64,000 nucleotides of DNA from positions 1,798,001-1,862,000 of the forward strand of contig NZ_OZ075067.1 in assembly GCF_964186585.1 (NCBI RefSeq), in the 5' to 3' direction. Positions 17,799 to 27,390 of this stretch are shown one piece after another. Numbering within the stretch: position 1 is the first letter of the stretch; each line of letters starts with the position of its first letter. The position numbers were made by a program, and so were the translations under genes. Source of the DNA: Microbacterium sp. MM2322 (GTDB lineage Bacteria > Actinomycetota > Actinomycetes > Actinomycetales > Microbacteriaceae). The notes below the pieces were generated by a model. The model had not been told where the DNA came from. It worked only from the letters and a program-made list of their open reading frames with translations, and ran no database searches.

Positions 17799-19088
17799 AT
17801 GGATGCCGCCTTCGTCACCGTGCTCGCCCTGGTCTGCCTCCTCGCGGGTGCTCTCGCCGCCGGAGCGTTCGTCGCCGCGCGCGAAGCGAACCGGCGAGTC
17901 GGCCTGCAGGCACGGGCGTCCGCCGCGGAGGCCGCGCGCGACGCTTTGCAGACCCAGCTCGACCAGCAGCGTGCGCTCCATCGCGAGGTGACCAGCCGCG
18001 TCCACGCCGAACAGGCCACCCGAGACGAACGGGAACGACGCGAGCAGACCGTGTTGCGGGCGCTCGCGCCGGTCCAGGAGACCCTCGCCGCCATGCAGCA
18101 GAAGGTGGATCATCTCGAGCGCGACCGGCAAGAGCAGTTCGGCTCACTCGCCGAGCAGCTCCGCCAGGCTCAGGAGTCCGACGAAGCGCTGCGCGCCACG
18201 ACCGAATCCCTCGCCGGCGCTCTCCGCTCCAATGGCACCCGCGGCGTCTGGGGCGAGACGCAGCTTCGACGGATCGTCGAGTCGGCCGGTCTCATCCGCT
18301 ACGTCGATTTCGACACCCAGACCTCCATCTCCTCGGATGCCGGGGGCGGGCGACCCGACTTGATCGTGCGCCTCCCCGGCGAGAAGGCACTGGCTGTCGA
18401 TGCCAAGGCCCCCTTCGACGCCTATCTCGAGGCAAGCGCCATTCCGGTCACCGCGGTCGGAGAAGAAGGCGCACGGCGCTCTCGCCTGCTGGCGAAGCAC
18501 GTCGCCGCCGTACGGACCCACATCGACGCGCTGGCGAAGAAGCGCTACTGGGCAGGGATGCCGTCGAGTCCCGAGTTCGTCGTCTGCTTCATCCCCAGCG
18601 AGTCGCTTCTCGCGGCCGCCCTGGAAGAGGACCCGTCGCTCCTCGAGTACGCGTTCGGCCGACGCGTCGCGCTCGCCTCACCCGTGAACCTCTGGGCCGT
18701 GCTGAAGACGGTGGCTTACACCTGGACGCAGCAGGACGTGTCGACCGAGGCCCGCAGACTGTTCGATCTCGGCAACGAGCTCTACCACCGCCTCGGCTCT
18801 CTCGCCGGTCATGCGGATGACCTCCGCCGCGCCATCGAGCGCACGGTCGACAGCTACAACCGATTCGCCGGTTCGCTCGAAACCCGCGTGCTCGTCAGCG
18901 CGCGACGCTTCCCCGGCATCGATGACACACAGCTCGACACGCTCACGACGCCCTCGCCGATCGAATCCACCACGCGTCGCCTCACGGCGCCCGAGCTCCT
19001 GGACGGCCTGGATCAGACCGCCGATCTCGGGGAGCTGCGAGAGCGACTGTCGGACGAGGAGCGGGTCAGGCGGGGAAGAACGTCATGA
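17799..19088 (+). CDS. rmuC: DNA recombination protein RmuC
   Basis: The 429-residue protein has an N-terminal membrane helix (about 4-26), a coiled coil to about residue 130, and the RmuC nuclease-like core. The core shows GTRGVWGETQLRRIVE, GRPDLIVRLPGEKALAVDAKAPFDAYLEA (catalytic-like D and K) and VVCFIPSESLLAAAL. RmuC limits inversions at short inverted repeats in E. coli. The ATG follows CACGATGAACGC, a possible leaderless start. Its last 23 bases overlap the convergent small membrane gene. Confidence 0.92.
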   Translation: MDAAFVTVLALVCLLAGALAAGAFVAAREANRRVGLQARASAAEAARDALQTQLDQQRALHREVTSRVHAEQATRDERERREQTVLRALAPVQETLAAMQQKVDHLERDRQEQFGSLAEQLRQAQESDEALRATTESLAGALRSNGTRGVWGETQLRRIVESAGLIRYVDFDTQTSISSDAGGGRPDLIVRLPGEKALAVDAKAPFDAYLEASAIPVTAVGEEGARRSRLLAKHVAAVRTHIDALAKKRYWAGMPSSPEFVVCFIPSESLLAAALEEDPSLLEYAFGRRVALASPVNLWAVLKTVAYTWTQQDVSTEARRLFDLGNELYHRLGSLAGHADDLRRAIERTVDSYNRFAGSLETRVLVSARRFPGIDDTQLDTLTTPSPIESTTRRLTAPELLDGLDQTADLGELRERLSDEERVRRGRTS

Positions 19089-19347
19089 GGCCGACGACGC
19101 CGAGCGACACGGCGACGAACGCACCGATCAGCCACCATGCGTTGACCTCGTGGCCAGGAGGCATCCGTCGCCGCAGCAGCACGTCGGGCCGGCGCGCCGG
19201 GTCGTCGATCACAGGAATCTGAGCCGTGACCGGACGCGGCCCGGTGGTCGTCTGTCCGACGATCGGGATCTGCCCTGTCGGCGTGACGGGCAGATGACCG
19301 TTGAGCGAGAGCTGACCCGTGCGCGGGTCGCTGGATGCGGTGGACAT
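19066..19347 (-). CDS. Small single-helix membrane protein, unknown function
   Basis: The 93-residue protein has a Pro/Thr-rich N-terminal part with repeated short units ending in IP or LP (GHLPV, GQIPIVG, AQIPVID). A single C-terminal membrane helix follows (about 70-91). ATG 19347 has a CAGGAG site. It overlaps the end of rmuC on the other strand. I do not recognise a family; the repeats may be a disordered cytoplasmic region. Confidence 0.7.
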   Translation of the reverse strand: MSTASSDPRTGQLSLNGHLPVTPTGQIPIVGQTTTGPRPVTAQIPVIDDPARRPDVLLRRRMPPGHEVNAWWLIGAFVAVSLGVVGLMTFFPA

Positions 19348-19484
19348 CTGAACTCCTGAGGGGCGGTGGCGAGTGCCGGGAATCGCTGACACCACGGCCA
19401 TTGTGCCAGAGGGGTCGGCTGCGTTCCTGGGTTGACGCTCTCAGCGCGTGTCTCCTCCGTGCACCCGCGCGGCGCGGTGACGCG

Positions 19485-20474
19485 TCACAGCCACTTCGAC
19501 GTGAGGTGCTCCGACGAGATCCGACGGAGGGTGCCGGAGGCGCCGCGGAGGACCACGCTCTCGGTGTAGACGAAGTCACCGGCTCGCCGGACGCCGCCGA
19601 CGAGTTCGCCGTTCGTGACGCCCGTCGCGACGAAGAGCGTGTTGCTCCCGCGCACGAGGTCATCGGCTTCGTAGACGTGGTCGTCGAGCTTCAGCCCCGC
19701 ATCGATCCCGCGCTGCTTCTCGTCGTCGTCGCGCGCCCAGAGTCGTCCCTGGATGTGTCCGCCGAGCGCTTTGATCGCACACGCGGTGACGATCCCCTCG
19801 GGGCTGCCCCCGATACCGACGCACATGTCGGTGCGGGCGTTGTGGCGCGCGGCGTTGATGCCGCCGGCGACGTCACCGTCGCTCATCAGGCGGGTCCCGG
19901 CGCCCGCCTCACGGATCTCGTCGATGAGCTTCGCGTGTCGGGGACGGTTGAGCACCGAGACGACCAGTTCATCGACCGGCTTGTCGAGCGCCTTCGCGAG
20001 GCGGCGGATGTTCTCCGCGATCGGAAGGCGGATGTCGACGACGCCGACACCCTCAGGCCCCGTGACGATCTTGTCCATGTAGAACACCGTCGAGGCGTCG
20101 AGCATCGCGCCGCGGTCGGCGACCGCGATCACCGACAGGGCGTTGTTGCGGCCCTCCGCCGTCAGCGTCGTACCGTCGATCGGGTCGACGGCGATGTCGC
20201 ACTGCGGGCCGCGCCCCGTGCCGACACGCTCGCCGTTGAACAGCATCGGCGCGTTGTCCTTCTCACCCTCGCCGATGACGATCACCCCGTCGAAGTTGAC
20301 AGTCGTCAGGAACGCCCGCATCGCGTCGACCGCGGCGCCGTCGGCGAGTTCCTTCTTCCCGCGCCCGATGAAGGGAACGGATCGGATCGCGGCCGCTTCC
20401 GTCGCGCGGACGAGCTCGAGCGCGAGGTTTCGGTCGGGATGCAGCGGACTCATGTCGGCAGTCAGGCTCACCAT
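19485..20474 (-). CDS. glpX: Class II fructose-1,6-bisphosphatase GlpX
   Basis: GlpX removes the 1-phosphate from fructose 1,6-bisphosphate in gluconeogenesis. The 329-residue product has GEGEKDNAPM and the metal-binding CDIAVDPIDGTT of the lithium-sensitive phosphatase superfamily, followed by SDGDVAGGINAA and GIGGSPEG. Length and motifs are those of the actinobacterial enzyme. It is divergent from fba, the enzyme that makes its substrate in the gluconeogenic direction. Confidence 0.96.
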   Translation of the reverse strand: MVSLTADMSPLHPDRNLALELVRATEAAAIRSVPFIGRGKKELADGAAVDAMRAFLTTVNFDGVIVIGEGEKDNAPMLFNGERVGTGRGPQCDIAVDPIDGTTLTAEGRNNALSVIAVADRGAMLDASTVFYMDKIVTGPEGVGVVDIRLPIAENIRRLAKALDKPVDELVVSVLNRPRHAKLIDEIREAGAGTRLMSDGDVAGGINAARHNARTDMCVGIGGSPEGIVTACAIKALGGHIQGRLWARDDDEKQRGIDAGLKLDDHVYEADDLVRGSNTLFVATGVTNGELVGGVRRAGDFVYTESVVLRGASGTLRRISSEHLTSKWL

Positions 20475-20480
20475 GGGCTC

Positions 20481-20486
20481 AGCCTA
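20481..20486 (-). promoter_or_regulatory. -10 box of glpX (leaderless)
   Basis: TAGGCT on the reverse strand ends six bases before ATG 20474. There is no Shine-Dalgarno sequence. Confidence 0.6.
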
Positions 20487-20657
20487 AGACCGCCCACCCC
20501 GTGAACACCCCGTTTCCGACGTCGGCGAGGCGAAGGAACGGCGAATCTTTCCGCCCGCGAAGACAGCGCCGCTTCTCGATGCGGCGAACCGCACCGGAGG
20601 CGACCGCATCCCTTCGATAGAGTTGCGGGGAATCACCGACTTCTCCGAGGAGCTGAC

Positions 20658-21689
20658 ATGCCCGTCGCCACACCCGACCAGTACGCCGACATGCTGGACC
20701 GCGCGAAGGCAGGCGGCTTCGCCTACCCCGCGATCAACGTCTCGAGCTCGCAGACCATCAACGCCGTCCTCCAGGGCCTGACCGAGGCCGGCTCCGACGG
20801 CATCCTCCAGGTCACCACCGGCGGCGCCGACTACTTCGCCGGACACACCGTCAAGGGACGCGCCACCGGCGCGCTCGCGTTCGCCGCGTACGTCACCGAG
20901 GTCGCGAAGAACTACCCGATCACGGTCGCCCTCCACACCGACCACTGCCCCAAGGACGCCCTCCCGGGCTTCGTCCTCCCCCTCATCGAGGCCTCCGAGG
21001 CCGAGGTCAAGGCCGGACGCAACCCGATCTTCCAGTCGCACATGTGGGACGGCTCGGCCGTGCCCCTCGACGAGAACATCGAGATCGCCAAGCAGCTGCT
21101 CCCCCGCATGAAGAACATCAACTCGATCCTCGAGATCGAGGTCGGCGTGGTGGGCGGCGAAGAGGACGGCGTTCAGCACGAGGGCTCGAACGACGCGCTC
21201 TACACCACCGTCGCCGACGTCACGAAGGCCGTCGAAGCCCTCGGTCTCGGCGAGAACGGCCGCTACATCTCGGCGCTGACCTTCGGCAACGTCCACGGCG
21301 TGTACAAGCCGGGAGGCGTCAAGCTCCGCCCCGAGCTCCTCGGCGAGATCCAGGAGGGCATCGCCGCGCACTTCGGCACCGGCGCGAAGCCCCTCGACCT
21401 CGTCTTCCACGGCGGCAGCGGTTCGTCGGATGAGGAGATCGCGGTCGCTGTCAGCAACGGCGTCGTGAAGATGAACATCGACACGGACACGCAGTACGCC
21501 TTCACCCGCTCGGTCGCCGGCTTCATGTTCGCCAACTACGAAGGCGTGCTGAAGCTCGACGGCGAGGTCGGCAACAAGAAGCAGTACGACCCCCGCGCGT
21601 GGGGCAAGGTCGCGGAGTCCTCGATGGCCGAGCGCGTCGTCGCGGCCACGCAGCAGCTCGGCTCGGCAGGCAAGTCGCTCGGCGTCTGA
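20658..21689 (+). CDS. fba: Class II fructose-bisphosphate aldolase
   Basis: This zinc-dependent aldolase splits or forms fructose 1,6-bisphosphate. The 343-residue protein has the zinc-binding HTDHC near residue 95, the second metal region with ALTFGNVHGVYKPG, HGGSGSSDEEIA, and the NMNIDTDTQ-like stretch (VKMNIDTDTQYAFT). The ATG has a strong GAGGAG site. A TAGAGT at 20618-20623 is a plausible -10, which would give a short leader. It ends in a strong hairpin shared with the facing peptidase gene. Confidence 0.97.
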   Translation: MPVATPDQYADMLDRAKAGGFAYPAINVSSSQTINAVLQGLTEAGSDGILQVTTGGADYFAGHTVKGRATGALAFAAYVTEVAKNYPITVALHTDHCPKDALPGFVLPLIEASEAEVKAGRNPIFQSHMWDGSAVPLDENIEIAKQLLPRMKNINSILEIEVGVVGGEEDGVQHEGSNDALYTTVADVTKAVEALGLGENGRYISALTFGNVHGVYKPGGVKLRPELLGEIQEGIAAHFGTGAKPLDLVFHGGSGSSDEEIAVAVSNGVVKMNIDTDTQYAFTRSVAGFMFANYEGVLKLDGEVGNKKQYDPRAWGKVAESSMAERVVAATQQLGSAGKSLGV

Positions 21690-21701
21690 CCCTGGCGGAA
21701 G

Positions 21702-21740
21702 CGACGAAGCCCCGGTCCCTCGTGGACCGGGGCTTCGTCG
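21702..21740. terminator. Bidirectional terminator between fba and the M23 peptidase gene
   Basis: Bases 21702-21718 and 21724-21740 form a perfect 17-base inverted repeat around the loop CTCGT. There is no T tract on either side. It lies between two convergent genes, 12 bases after fba and 7 bases after the peptidase stop. Confidence 0.85.
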
Positions 21741-21747
21741 TGAGGAC

Positions 21748-23490
21748 TCAGTACGTGGCGGTACCGAGGACGTCCCTCGGGTACAGCGAGTACCTGACGC
21801 CGTCGACGGTGAACGCCGTGTGAAGGTGAGGGCCGGTCGAGCAGCCCGTCGAGCCGACGGCTCCGATGCGCTGCCCCGCCGCGACGGTCTGGCCCGTCTT
21901 GACCGAGAAGGCGCTCAAGTGGGCGTAGACCTGCTCGAGGCGCGTACCGTCGACGGTCGAGGTGACGACGACCTCTTTCTGCTTCGTCTTGTTCGGCGCC
22001 CACGACGGACAGCCCGACCGGATCCACACTTCGCGAACCGAGACCTTGCCTCCGCGCATCGTGTAGACCGGGGTTCCTGTCGGAGCGGAGATGTCGTCGC
22101 CGCTGTGACCGGAGTACGTCGTGAACTTCCCCGTGGGCCGAAGTGGGTAGGCCCATCCGAAACGGCCGGGAACGGATGCCGCGGCTGCCGTCGCGTCGGG
22201 CTGCGCCGCCATCTGAGCGCTCGTCCAGACGCTGTCGCCGTTGCCGTCGATGAGGCGGAGGACGCCGTCGTTGCCGAGGACGGCGCCGGTCGCCCCGAGT
22301 CCTCCGCTTCGCGAGCTCCACATCGCGACGTCGTACTGGTCCAGCAGAAGCAGTTCGCCGTCGGTCGTGAAGGTGAGCCGCCCATCGAGCGCTCCGGTCG
22401 TTCTCGCGGTGCGGACGAGCGCGTACCCGCGCGTCAGCGCGACGTTGCCGTCACCCAGGCTGCCGAAGGCATAGCGGCCGTCGGGCGACGTCAGCCGCAC
22501 CCCGGGCCGGAGTGTCGTGCCCGGTGGCATGAACGTGCCGAGCGACCAGGACACCGCCTTGGCGGCGGAGGTCGCCGTCGCGGAGCGGTAGGCGGGACGG
22601 TTGGCGGTCACCGACACGGAGACCGAGCGTCCCGCGACCCACGTCGGGACCTCCCATGTTCTGCCCGTCGCACCCTCGACCGGATTGCCGTCGACCCGCC
22701 ACTGGACGAGGAGCTCGGCCGGGGCCGGCTGCCACGTACCCGGGTTGACGGTCAGGACCCTGCCCGACGCGGCCGTTCCACTGATCGTCGATTTCGGCGT
22801 CGAGGAGAAGGTCGCCACCACGCGGACCGGTGCCGAGGCCCGGGCGGCTGAGGTGTACCCCGCCTTCGTCCCGGTGACACGCACCGAGACGGCGGCTCCC
22901 GCATCGGCGCCGACCAGTCGGTACGTGCGCGCCGTCGCGCCGGAGATCGGGATGCCGCTGCGTAACCACTGATAGCCGAGGGCCACGCCCGCAGGGGCCC
23001 AGGTACCGGGCGCTGCCGTCAGCGTCGATCCGACCGTTCCCGTGCCGGAGACCGTCACGCCCGACGGCGCACCGAGGACGCGGGCGACGGCGACCCCCGC
23101 GCTCGTGCGGACGAGGGGGGCGTAACCCGACTTCGTGACGGTGATGCGGACGGAGACCGTCGCTCCGGCATCCGCAGCCGTCGTCGTGTACTTCGCACCG
23201 GTCGCACCGGTGATCGCCGCGCTCCCGCGAAGCCACTGGTAGGCGGTGGCGACGGGGGCGGGACCGAAGCCGACGACCGAGGCTGTGAGCGTGGCACCGA
23301 CCGACGGGCTGCCGGAGACGCTGACCGTGCCTGCGGTGAGCGGAAGAGAAGCGGACGGCGACGCCGTCCCGGTGGCGGCTGGCCGCGGGGTTTCAGCGGC
23401 GACCGCGATGCTCGGCCCGGACAACAGGAGCGCGAACAGCGACACTGCGGCGATGGCGGTGGAGGCGAACCTCCGAGATGTGCCGGTCAC
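21748..23490 (-). CDS. Secreted M23 endopeptidase with Ig-like repeats and a bulb-lectin domain
   Basis: The 580-residue protein starts with a signal peptide (cleaved near AVAAE, residue 31). Three Ig-like repeats follow at about 50-130, 135-220 and 225-310, each with a WxPxP...QWLR/QWR...GYT or AYR pattern. A B-lectin-like stretch (about 325-430, SPDGRYAFGSLGDGN) comes next, then a LytM/M23 domain with GHSGDDISAPTGTPV and GPHLH zinc motifs. GTG 23490 has a GAGAGGGA site. It probably cuts peptidoglycan cross-links, with the repeats binding wall carbohydrate. Confidence 0.9.
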   Translation of the reverse strand: MTGTSRRFASTAIAAVSLFALLLSGPSIAVAAETPRPAATGTASPSASLPLTAGTVSVSGSPSVGATLTASVVGFGPAPVATAYQWLRGSAAITGATGAKYTTTAADAGATVSVRITVTKSGYAPLVRTSAGVAVARVLGAPSGVTVSGTGTVGSTLTAAPGTWAPAGVALGYQWLRSGIPISGATARTYRLVGADAGAAVSVRVTGTKAGYTSAARASAPVRVVATFSSTPKSTISGTAASGRVLTVNPGTWQPAPAELLVQWRVDGNPVEGATGRTWEVPTWVAGRSVSVSVTANRPAYRSATATSAAKAVSWSLGTFMPPGTTLRPGVRLTSPDGRYAFGSLGDGNVALTRGYALVRTARTTGALDGRLTFTTDGELLLLDQYDVAMWSSRSGGLGATGAVLGNDGVLRLIDGNGDSVWTSAQMAAQPDATAAAASVPGRFGWAYPLRPTGKFTTYSGHSGDDISAPTGTPVYTMRGGKVSVREVWIRSGCPSWAPNKTKQKEVVVTSTVDGTRLEQVYAHLSAFSVKTGQTVAAGQRIGAVGSTGCSTGPHLHTAFTVDGVRYSLYPRDVLGTATY

Positions 23491-23598
23491 GGTTCCCTCT
23501 CGAACAGAGCGCGCGAGGGAGAACCCGCAGCAACCGCAAAAGTACCAGGTGAGGAGCCTGTCCTCCAACCTCCCCGCCGCGCTGCGGCGGCCAGCAGA

Positions 23599-24123
23599 TC
23601 ACGCCCCGAGCGTGAGCCCTCGCACAAGAGCGTCGTCGCCGAACAGCGGCACGACGAGGCAGACACTGACGATGAGGAAGGTGACGATCGCCCCGACGAG
23701 GGGGATCCACCAGCTCAGCTTGCCCCGCGCCAGCGACCACCACGCCAAGACCGCGGTGAGAAGCCATCCGACCGCGAACACCGTGGCGCCGATACCGCCC
23801 CACAGAGCGCCCTGGGCCGTGTTGGTGAACTCGCCCTCGACGCCGGCGACCGTCATCCATGTCTTCGCGAACTCGCTGAAGTCGACCAATTGCGGAATCG
23901 CACTGATGACCGTGACGAGACCGTAGGCGAGGAGCGCCAGCGTGATCACGCGGTCAGCCACGCGAGTCGGCCGTGCAGCGACGGTCGTGGCGGGGGCGGT
24001 CGGCGGATGCGGAGGATCAGCGGATGCCGCCGGCTCCGGTTCGGGACTCCGGATCGCCGCCCGCTGCTCCTCGGGCGTCGCGTACTCCCCGTACTGCGGT
24101 CGCGGCCGGGGCTCGTCGCTCAC
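23599..24123 (-). CDS. Membrane protein, DUF6264-like
   Basis: The 174-residue protein has a Pro/Ala-rich cytoplasmic front (about 1-50, [16 protein letters not shown]) and three to four hydrophobic helices (about 60-82, 105-125, 135-160). It resembles small membrane proteins of Microbacteriaceae named DUF6264, as far as I recall. The GTG start overlaps the ispH stop as GTGA, so it is translated with ispH. Function is unknown. Confidence 0.75.
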   Translation of the reverse strand: MSDEPRPRPQYGEYATPEEQRAAIRSPEPEPAASADPPHPPTAPATTVAARPTRVADRVITLALLAYGLVTVISAIPQLVDFSEFAKTWMTVAGVEGEFTNTAQGALWGGIGATVFAVGWLLTAVLAWWSLARGKLSWWIPLVGAIVTFLIVSVCLVVPLFGDDALVRGLTLGA

Positions 24124-25181
24124 GAGCGGTTCCGCCCCCCGAGGGCGCGCTCGTCGCGGCGTCCTTCGAGATCCTGGCGGAGTTCCTTCGGGAGGGAGAA
24201 CATCAGGTCTTCCTCCGCGGTCTTCACCTCGGCGACGTCGCGGTACCCCGCGCCCGCCAGATCTTCGAGCACCTCGGTTACGAGCACCTCGGGAACCGAC
24301 GCACCCGACGTGACACCGACCGTTTCGACACCGTCGAGCCACTCCTGCTTGATCTCGTGCGAGTAGTCGACTCGGTAGGCGGCCTTCGCGCCGTACTCGA
24401 GGGCGACCTCGACCAGACGCACGCTGTTCGACGAGTTGGCCGACCCGACGACGATCACGAGATCGGCATCCTTCGACACCTTCTTGATCGCCACCTGACG
24501 GTTTTGGGTCGCGTAGCAGATGTCATCGGAGGGCGGATCCTGCAAGTTGGGGAACCGCTCGCGAAGCCGGCGAACGGTGTCCATCGTCTCGTCGACCGAG
24601 AGCGTCGTCTGCGACAGCCACACGACCTTGTCGGGGTCCTTCACGACGACGGTGTCGGCCTCTTCGGGCGAGTTCACGACGGTGACGTGATCGGGCGCCT
24701 CGCCGGCCGTGCCTTCAACTTCTTCGTGGCCGTCGTGCCCGATGAGCAAGATCTCGAAGTCATCCCGAGCGAAGCGGACCGCCTCGCGGTGGACCTTCGT
24801 CACCAGAGGACAGGTCGCGTCGATCGCCTGAAGACCGCGGTCGGCAGCGGCGTTGACGACCGCCGGAGAGACGCCGTGGGCGCTGAAGACGACATGCGCG
24901 CCCTCGGGCACCTCGTCGACCTCGTCGACAAAGATCGCCCCCATCGACTCGAGCTCGGTCACGACGTGGATGTTGTGGACGATCTGCTTGCGGACGTAGA
25001 CCGGCGCGCCGTAGCGCTCCAGCGCCTTCTCGACGGCGATGACGGCGCGGTCGACTCCCGCGCAGTAACCGCGGGGAGCGGCGAGGAGGACGCGCTTGGC
25101 GCCCTGGACGGGAAGGTCGACGAGCCGCCCGCGGGCACCCGGGATCCGGGGCATCGGCAGCGAAACGGCAGGTGAAGTCAC
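24120..25181 (-). CDS. ispH: 4-hydroxy-3-methylbut-2-enyl diphosphate reductase IspH
   Basis: IspH makes IPP and DMAPP in the last step of the MEP isoprenoid pathway with a 4Fe-4S cluster. The 353-residue product carries the three cluster cysteines in [23 protein letters not shown] and [18 protein letters not shown] regions (the third cysteine is in [11 protein letters not shown] or its neighbour), plus SAHGVSP. GTG 25181 is set by a TACAAT box six bases upstream. It is divergent from xseA. Confidence 0.95.
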   Translation of the reverse strand: MTSPAVSLPMPRIPGARGRLVDLPVQGAKRVLLAAPRGYCAGVDRAVIAVEKALERYGAPVYVRKQIVHNIHVVTELESMGAIFVDEVDEVPEGAHVVFSAHGVSPAVVNAAADRGLQAIDATCPLVTKVHREAVRFARDDFEILLIGHDGHEEVEGTAGEAPDHVTVVNSPEEADTVVVKDPDKVVWLSQTTLSVDETMDTVRRLRERFPNLQDPPSDDICYATQNRQVAIKKVSKDADLVIVVGSANSSNSVRLVEVALEYGAKAAYRVDYSHEIKQEWLDGVETVGVTSGASVPEVLVTEVLEDLAGAGYRDVAEVKTAEEDLMFSLPKELRQDLEGRRDERALGGRNRS

Positions 25182-25187
25182 CCCTTG

Positions 25188-25193
25188 ATTGTA
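25188..25193 (-). promoter_or_regulatory. -10 box of ispH (leaderless)
   Basis: TACAAT on the reverse strand, one mismatch from TATAAT, ends six bases before GTG 25181. Confidence 0.6.
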
Positions 25194-25239
25194 CGAACCC
25201 CCGGCTGGGTGGGGGACGTGTGCACCAAGATGGGTGTCC

Positions 25240-26535
25240 GTGACGACTTTCCAAACCGAGGCGGGCGCCGTTCCTCCGCCGGATGCCGTGCACCCGCGGG
25301 ACTCCTCCCCCGACACCCCGACCTCGGTTTCCCGCCTCAACGAGACCATCCGCGACTTCGTCCAGAAGTGGGGAGCCGTGTGGGTCGAGGGCGAGATCAC
25401 CGCCTGGAACCTGCGCGGCGGTCACGTCTTCGGACGTCTGAAGGATGCCGCCGGTGATGGCATGCTCTCGTTCCGCATGTGGTCCTCGACCCTGCAGCGC
25501 ACTCCGGGCGACCTCAAGGTCGGCGACCGGGTCGTCGCCTGCGTGAAGGCCGACTACTTCGTCAAGACCGGCGACTTCAGCTTCACCGTCTCGGCGATGC
25601 GTCACACCGGCCTCGGCGACCAGCTCGAGCGGCTCGAGCGGCTCCGCGCGACACTTCGCGCGGAGGGCTTGTTCGATCCGGCTCGGAAGAAGGCCCTCCC
25701 CTTCCTCCCCCACGTCATCGGCCTCATCACGGGTGAGCGAAGCGACGCGGAGAAGGACGTGCACCGCAATGCCGAGCTGCGCTGGCCGCACGTGCAGTTC
25801 CGCACCGTCCACGCCGCCGTTCAGGGCGACCGTTGCGTCCCCGAGACCCTGGCTGCCCTCCGCACCCTCGACGATGACCCTGAGGTCGACGTCATCATCA
25901 TCGCGCGCGGCGGCGGAGACCCGCAGTCGCTCCTGGGCTTCAGCGACGAGCGGCTCGTCCGTGCGGTGGCCGCGGCATCCACTCCCGTCGTCTCAGCGAT
26001 CGGTCACGAGAACGACCACCCGCTCCTCGACGAGGTCGCCGATCTCCGTGCGTCGACGCCGACCGACGCCGCCAAGCGAGTCGTGCCGGATGTGTCCGAG
26101 CAGCGCGCGCTCGTCCAGCAGCTGCGAAGCCGCGCACGCACTCGCCTCACGCAGCGCGTCGCGCACGACATCGCCGCGCTCGCACAGCTGCGCTCGCGTC
26201 CTGTCCTGCGCGACCCCGAATCGATGCTGACCGGCCGCGCGCAGGAAGTCGTCGCGCTGTCCTCGCGAGGTCGCGACGTCATGGCACGGCGGTGGGATGC
26301 CGCGGCCCGGTCGACGGCGGAACTCCGGGCATCCCTGCGGGCCCTCTCCCCCGGTGCGACGCTCGACCGGGGCTACGCGATCGCCCATCTTCCCGGCGGC
26401 GGGATCATCCGCGACGCGGAGCAGGCACCCACCGGAACGGACGTCGTCGTGACGGTCGGACGCGGCTCGTTCGCGGCACGCTCCGCGGGCGAGATCGCCG
26501 AGACCGGCGCGGATGCGGCCGGCTCCGCGATCTAG
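25240..26535 (+). CDS. xseA: Exodeoxyribonuclease VII large subunit
   Basis: XseA with XseB degrades single-stranded DNA. The 431-residue protein has the N-terminal OB-fold ([38 protein letters not shown]) and the core with [32 protein letters not shown] and [18 protein letters not shown]. The long C-terminal coiled coil ends with the GYAI motif region. GTG 25240 was chosen because the extra residues from 25189 are not conserved. It lies 10 bases before xseB. Confidence 0.96.
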   Translation: MTTFQTEAGAVPPPDAVHPRDSSPDTPTSVSRLNETIRDFVQKWGAVWVEGEITAWNLRGGHVFGRLKDAAGDGMLSFRMWSSTLQRTPGDLKVGDRVVACVKADYFVKTGDFSFTVSAMRHTGLGDQLERLERLRATLRAEGLFDPARKKALPFLPHVIGLITGERSDAEKDVHRNAELRWPHVQFRTVHAAVQGDRCVPETLAALRTLDDDPEVDVIIIARGGGDPQSLLGFSDERLVRAVAAASTPVVSAIGHENDHPLLDEVADLRASTPTDAAKRVVPDVSEQRALVQQLRSRARTRLTQRVAHDIAALAQLRSRPVLRDPESMLTGRAQEVVALSSRGRDVMARRWDAAARSTAELRASLRALSPGATLDRGYAIAHLPGGGIIRDAEQAPTGTDVVVTVGRGSFAARSAGEIAETGADAAGSAI

Positions 26536-26545
26536 GATGGGAGGC

Positions 26546-26767
26546 ATGACGAGCGACGCGGGCGATGTGTCGACCCTCACTTTCGAACAGGCCCGAGATG
26601 AACTCGTCCAGGTGGTCGCGAAGCTCGAACAGGGCTCGCCGACGCTCGAGGAGTCGCTCAGCCTGTGGACGCGGGGGGAAGCCCTCGCCGCGCGCTGCGA
26701 GGAGTGGCTGCTCGGCGCCAAGCGCCGGCTCGACGAAGCACGCCCCGACGGCGGGACCGTCTCCTGA
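26546..26767 (+). CDS. xseB: Exodeoxyribonuclease VII small subunit
   Basis: The 73-residue protein matches XseB in length and in the helical core LTFEQARDELVQVVAKLEQGSPTLEESLSLW...GEALAARCEEWL. It coats the XseA coiled coil. ATG 26546 follows GGGAGG. Its stop overlaps the next ATG as TGATG, so xseA, xseB, the DUF4245 gene and carbonic anhydrase form one operon. Confidence 0.95.
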   Translation: MTSDAGDVSTLTFEQARDELVQVVAKLEQGSPTLEESLSLWTRGEALAARCEEWLLGAKRRLDEARPDGGTVS

Positions 26768-27390
26768 TGGCGAAGCCCCGCGTCGTCGCCGAGCTCGGCC
26801 GCCCCGAGACGCCGGCGGAGACCGCCGCACGCAAGGCCGCGTCGTCGCAGCGCTACCGGTCGAGCAAGACCTTCCGTAACCTCATCGCGGCCCTCATCGT
26901 CTGCCTCGGGATCATGGCCGTCGTGTACCTGGGCGTCCCCCGCGGAACGCCCGCCGACATCCCTGAAGCAGACGTCACCGCCTCTGCGGTCGCGGCCGAG
27001 CAGACCGCGGGACACGGCGTCATCGTGCCGACCGTGCCAGACGACTGGCGGGCCAACTCGGCGCTGGTGGAGGGCGGCGAATGGCGCGTTGTCTACGCCC
27101 CGCCGCGTGGCTTCGTCGAGGTGACCCAGGCCTTCGACGCTCCCGAGGGATGGGTGTCGCGCGAGCTGGGCGGTTACGCCCCCACCGAGACGACGACGAT
27201 CGACGGAATCGAGTGGGACGTGTACGACCTCGCGAGCGATGTCCAGAAGATCGACTACGCCCTGGCCACGACGATCGGCTCCGACACCGTCGTCATCGGT
27301 CTCGCGGAATCCACCGACCGCGGAGCCGCCACGACCGTCGCCGAGGGACTCGGCGATCAGATCAGAACCCTGCGTGAGGAGGCGCGATGA
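26767..27390 (+). CDS. DUF4245 membrane-anchored protein
   Basis: The 207-residue protein has a basic N-terminal tail, one membrane helix (about 37-57) and an extracytoplasmic domain of about 150 residues with DWRANSALVEGGEWRVVYAPPRGFVEVTQ. DUF4245 proteins sit near xseA/xseB or fructose bisphosphatase in many actinobacteria. Function is unknown. The start overlaps the xseB stop, and its own stop overlaps the carbonic anhydrase start as ATGA. Confidence 0.88.
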   Translation: MAKPRVVAELGRPETPAETAARKAASSQRYRSSKTFRNLIAALIVCLGIMAVVYLGVPRGTPADIPEADVTASAVAAEQTAGHGVIVPTVPDDWRANSALVEGGEWRVVYAPPRGFVEVTQAFDAPEGWVSRELGGYAPTETTTIDGIEWDVYDLASDVQKIDYALATTIGSDTVVIGLAESTDRGAATTVAEGLGDQIRTLREEAR

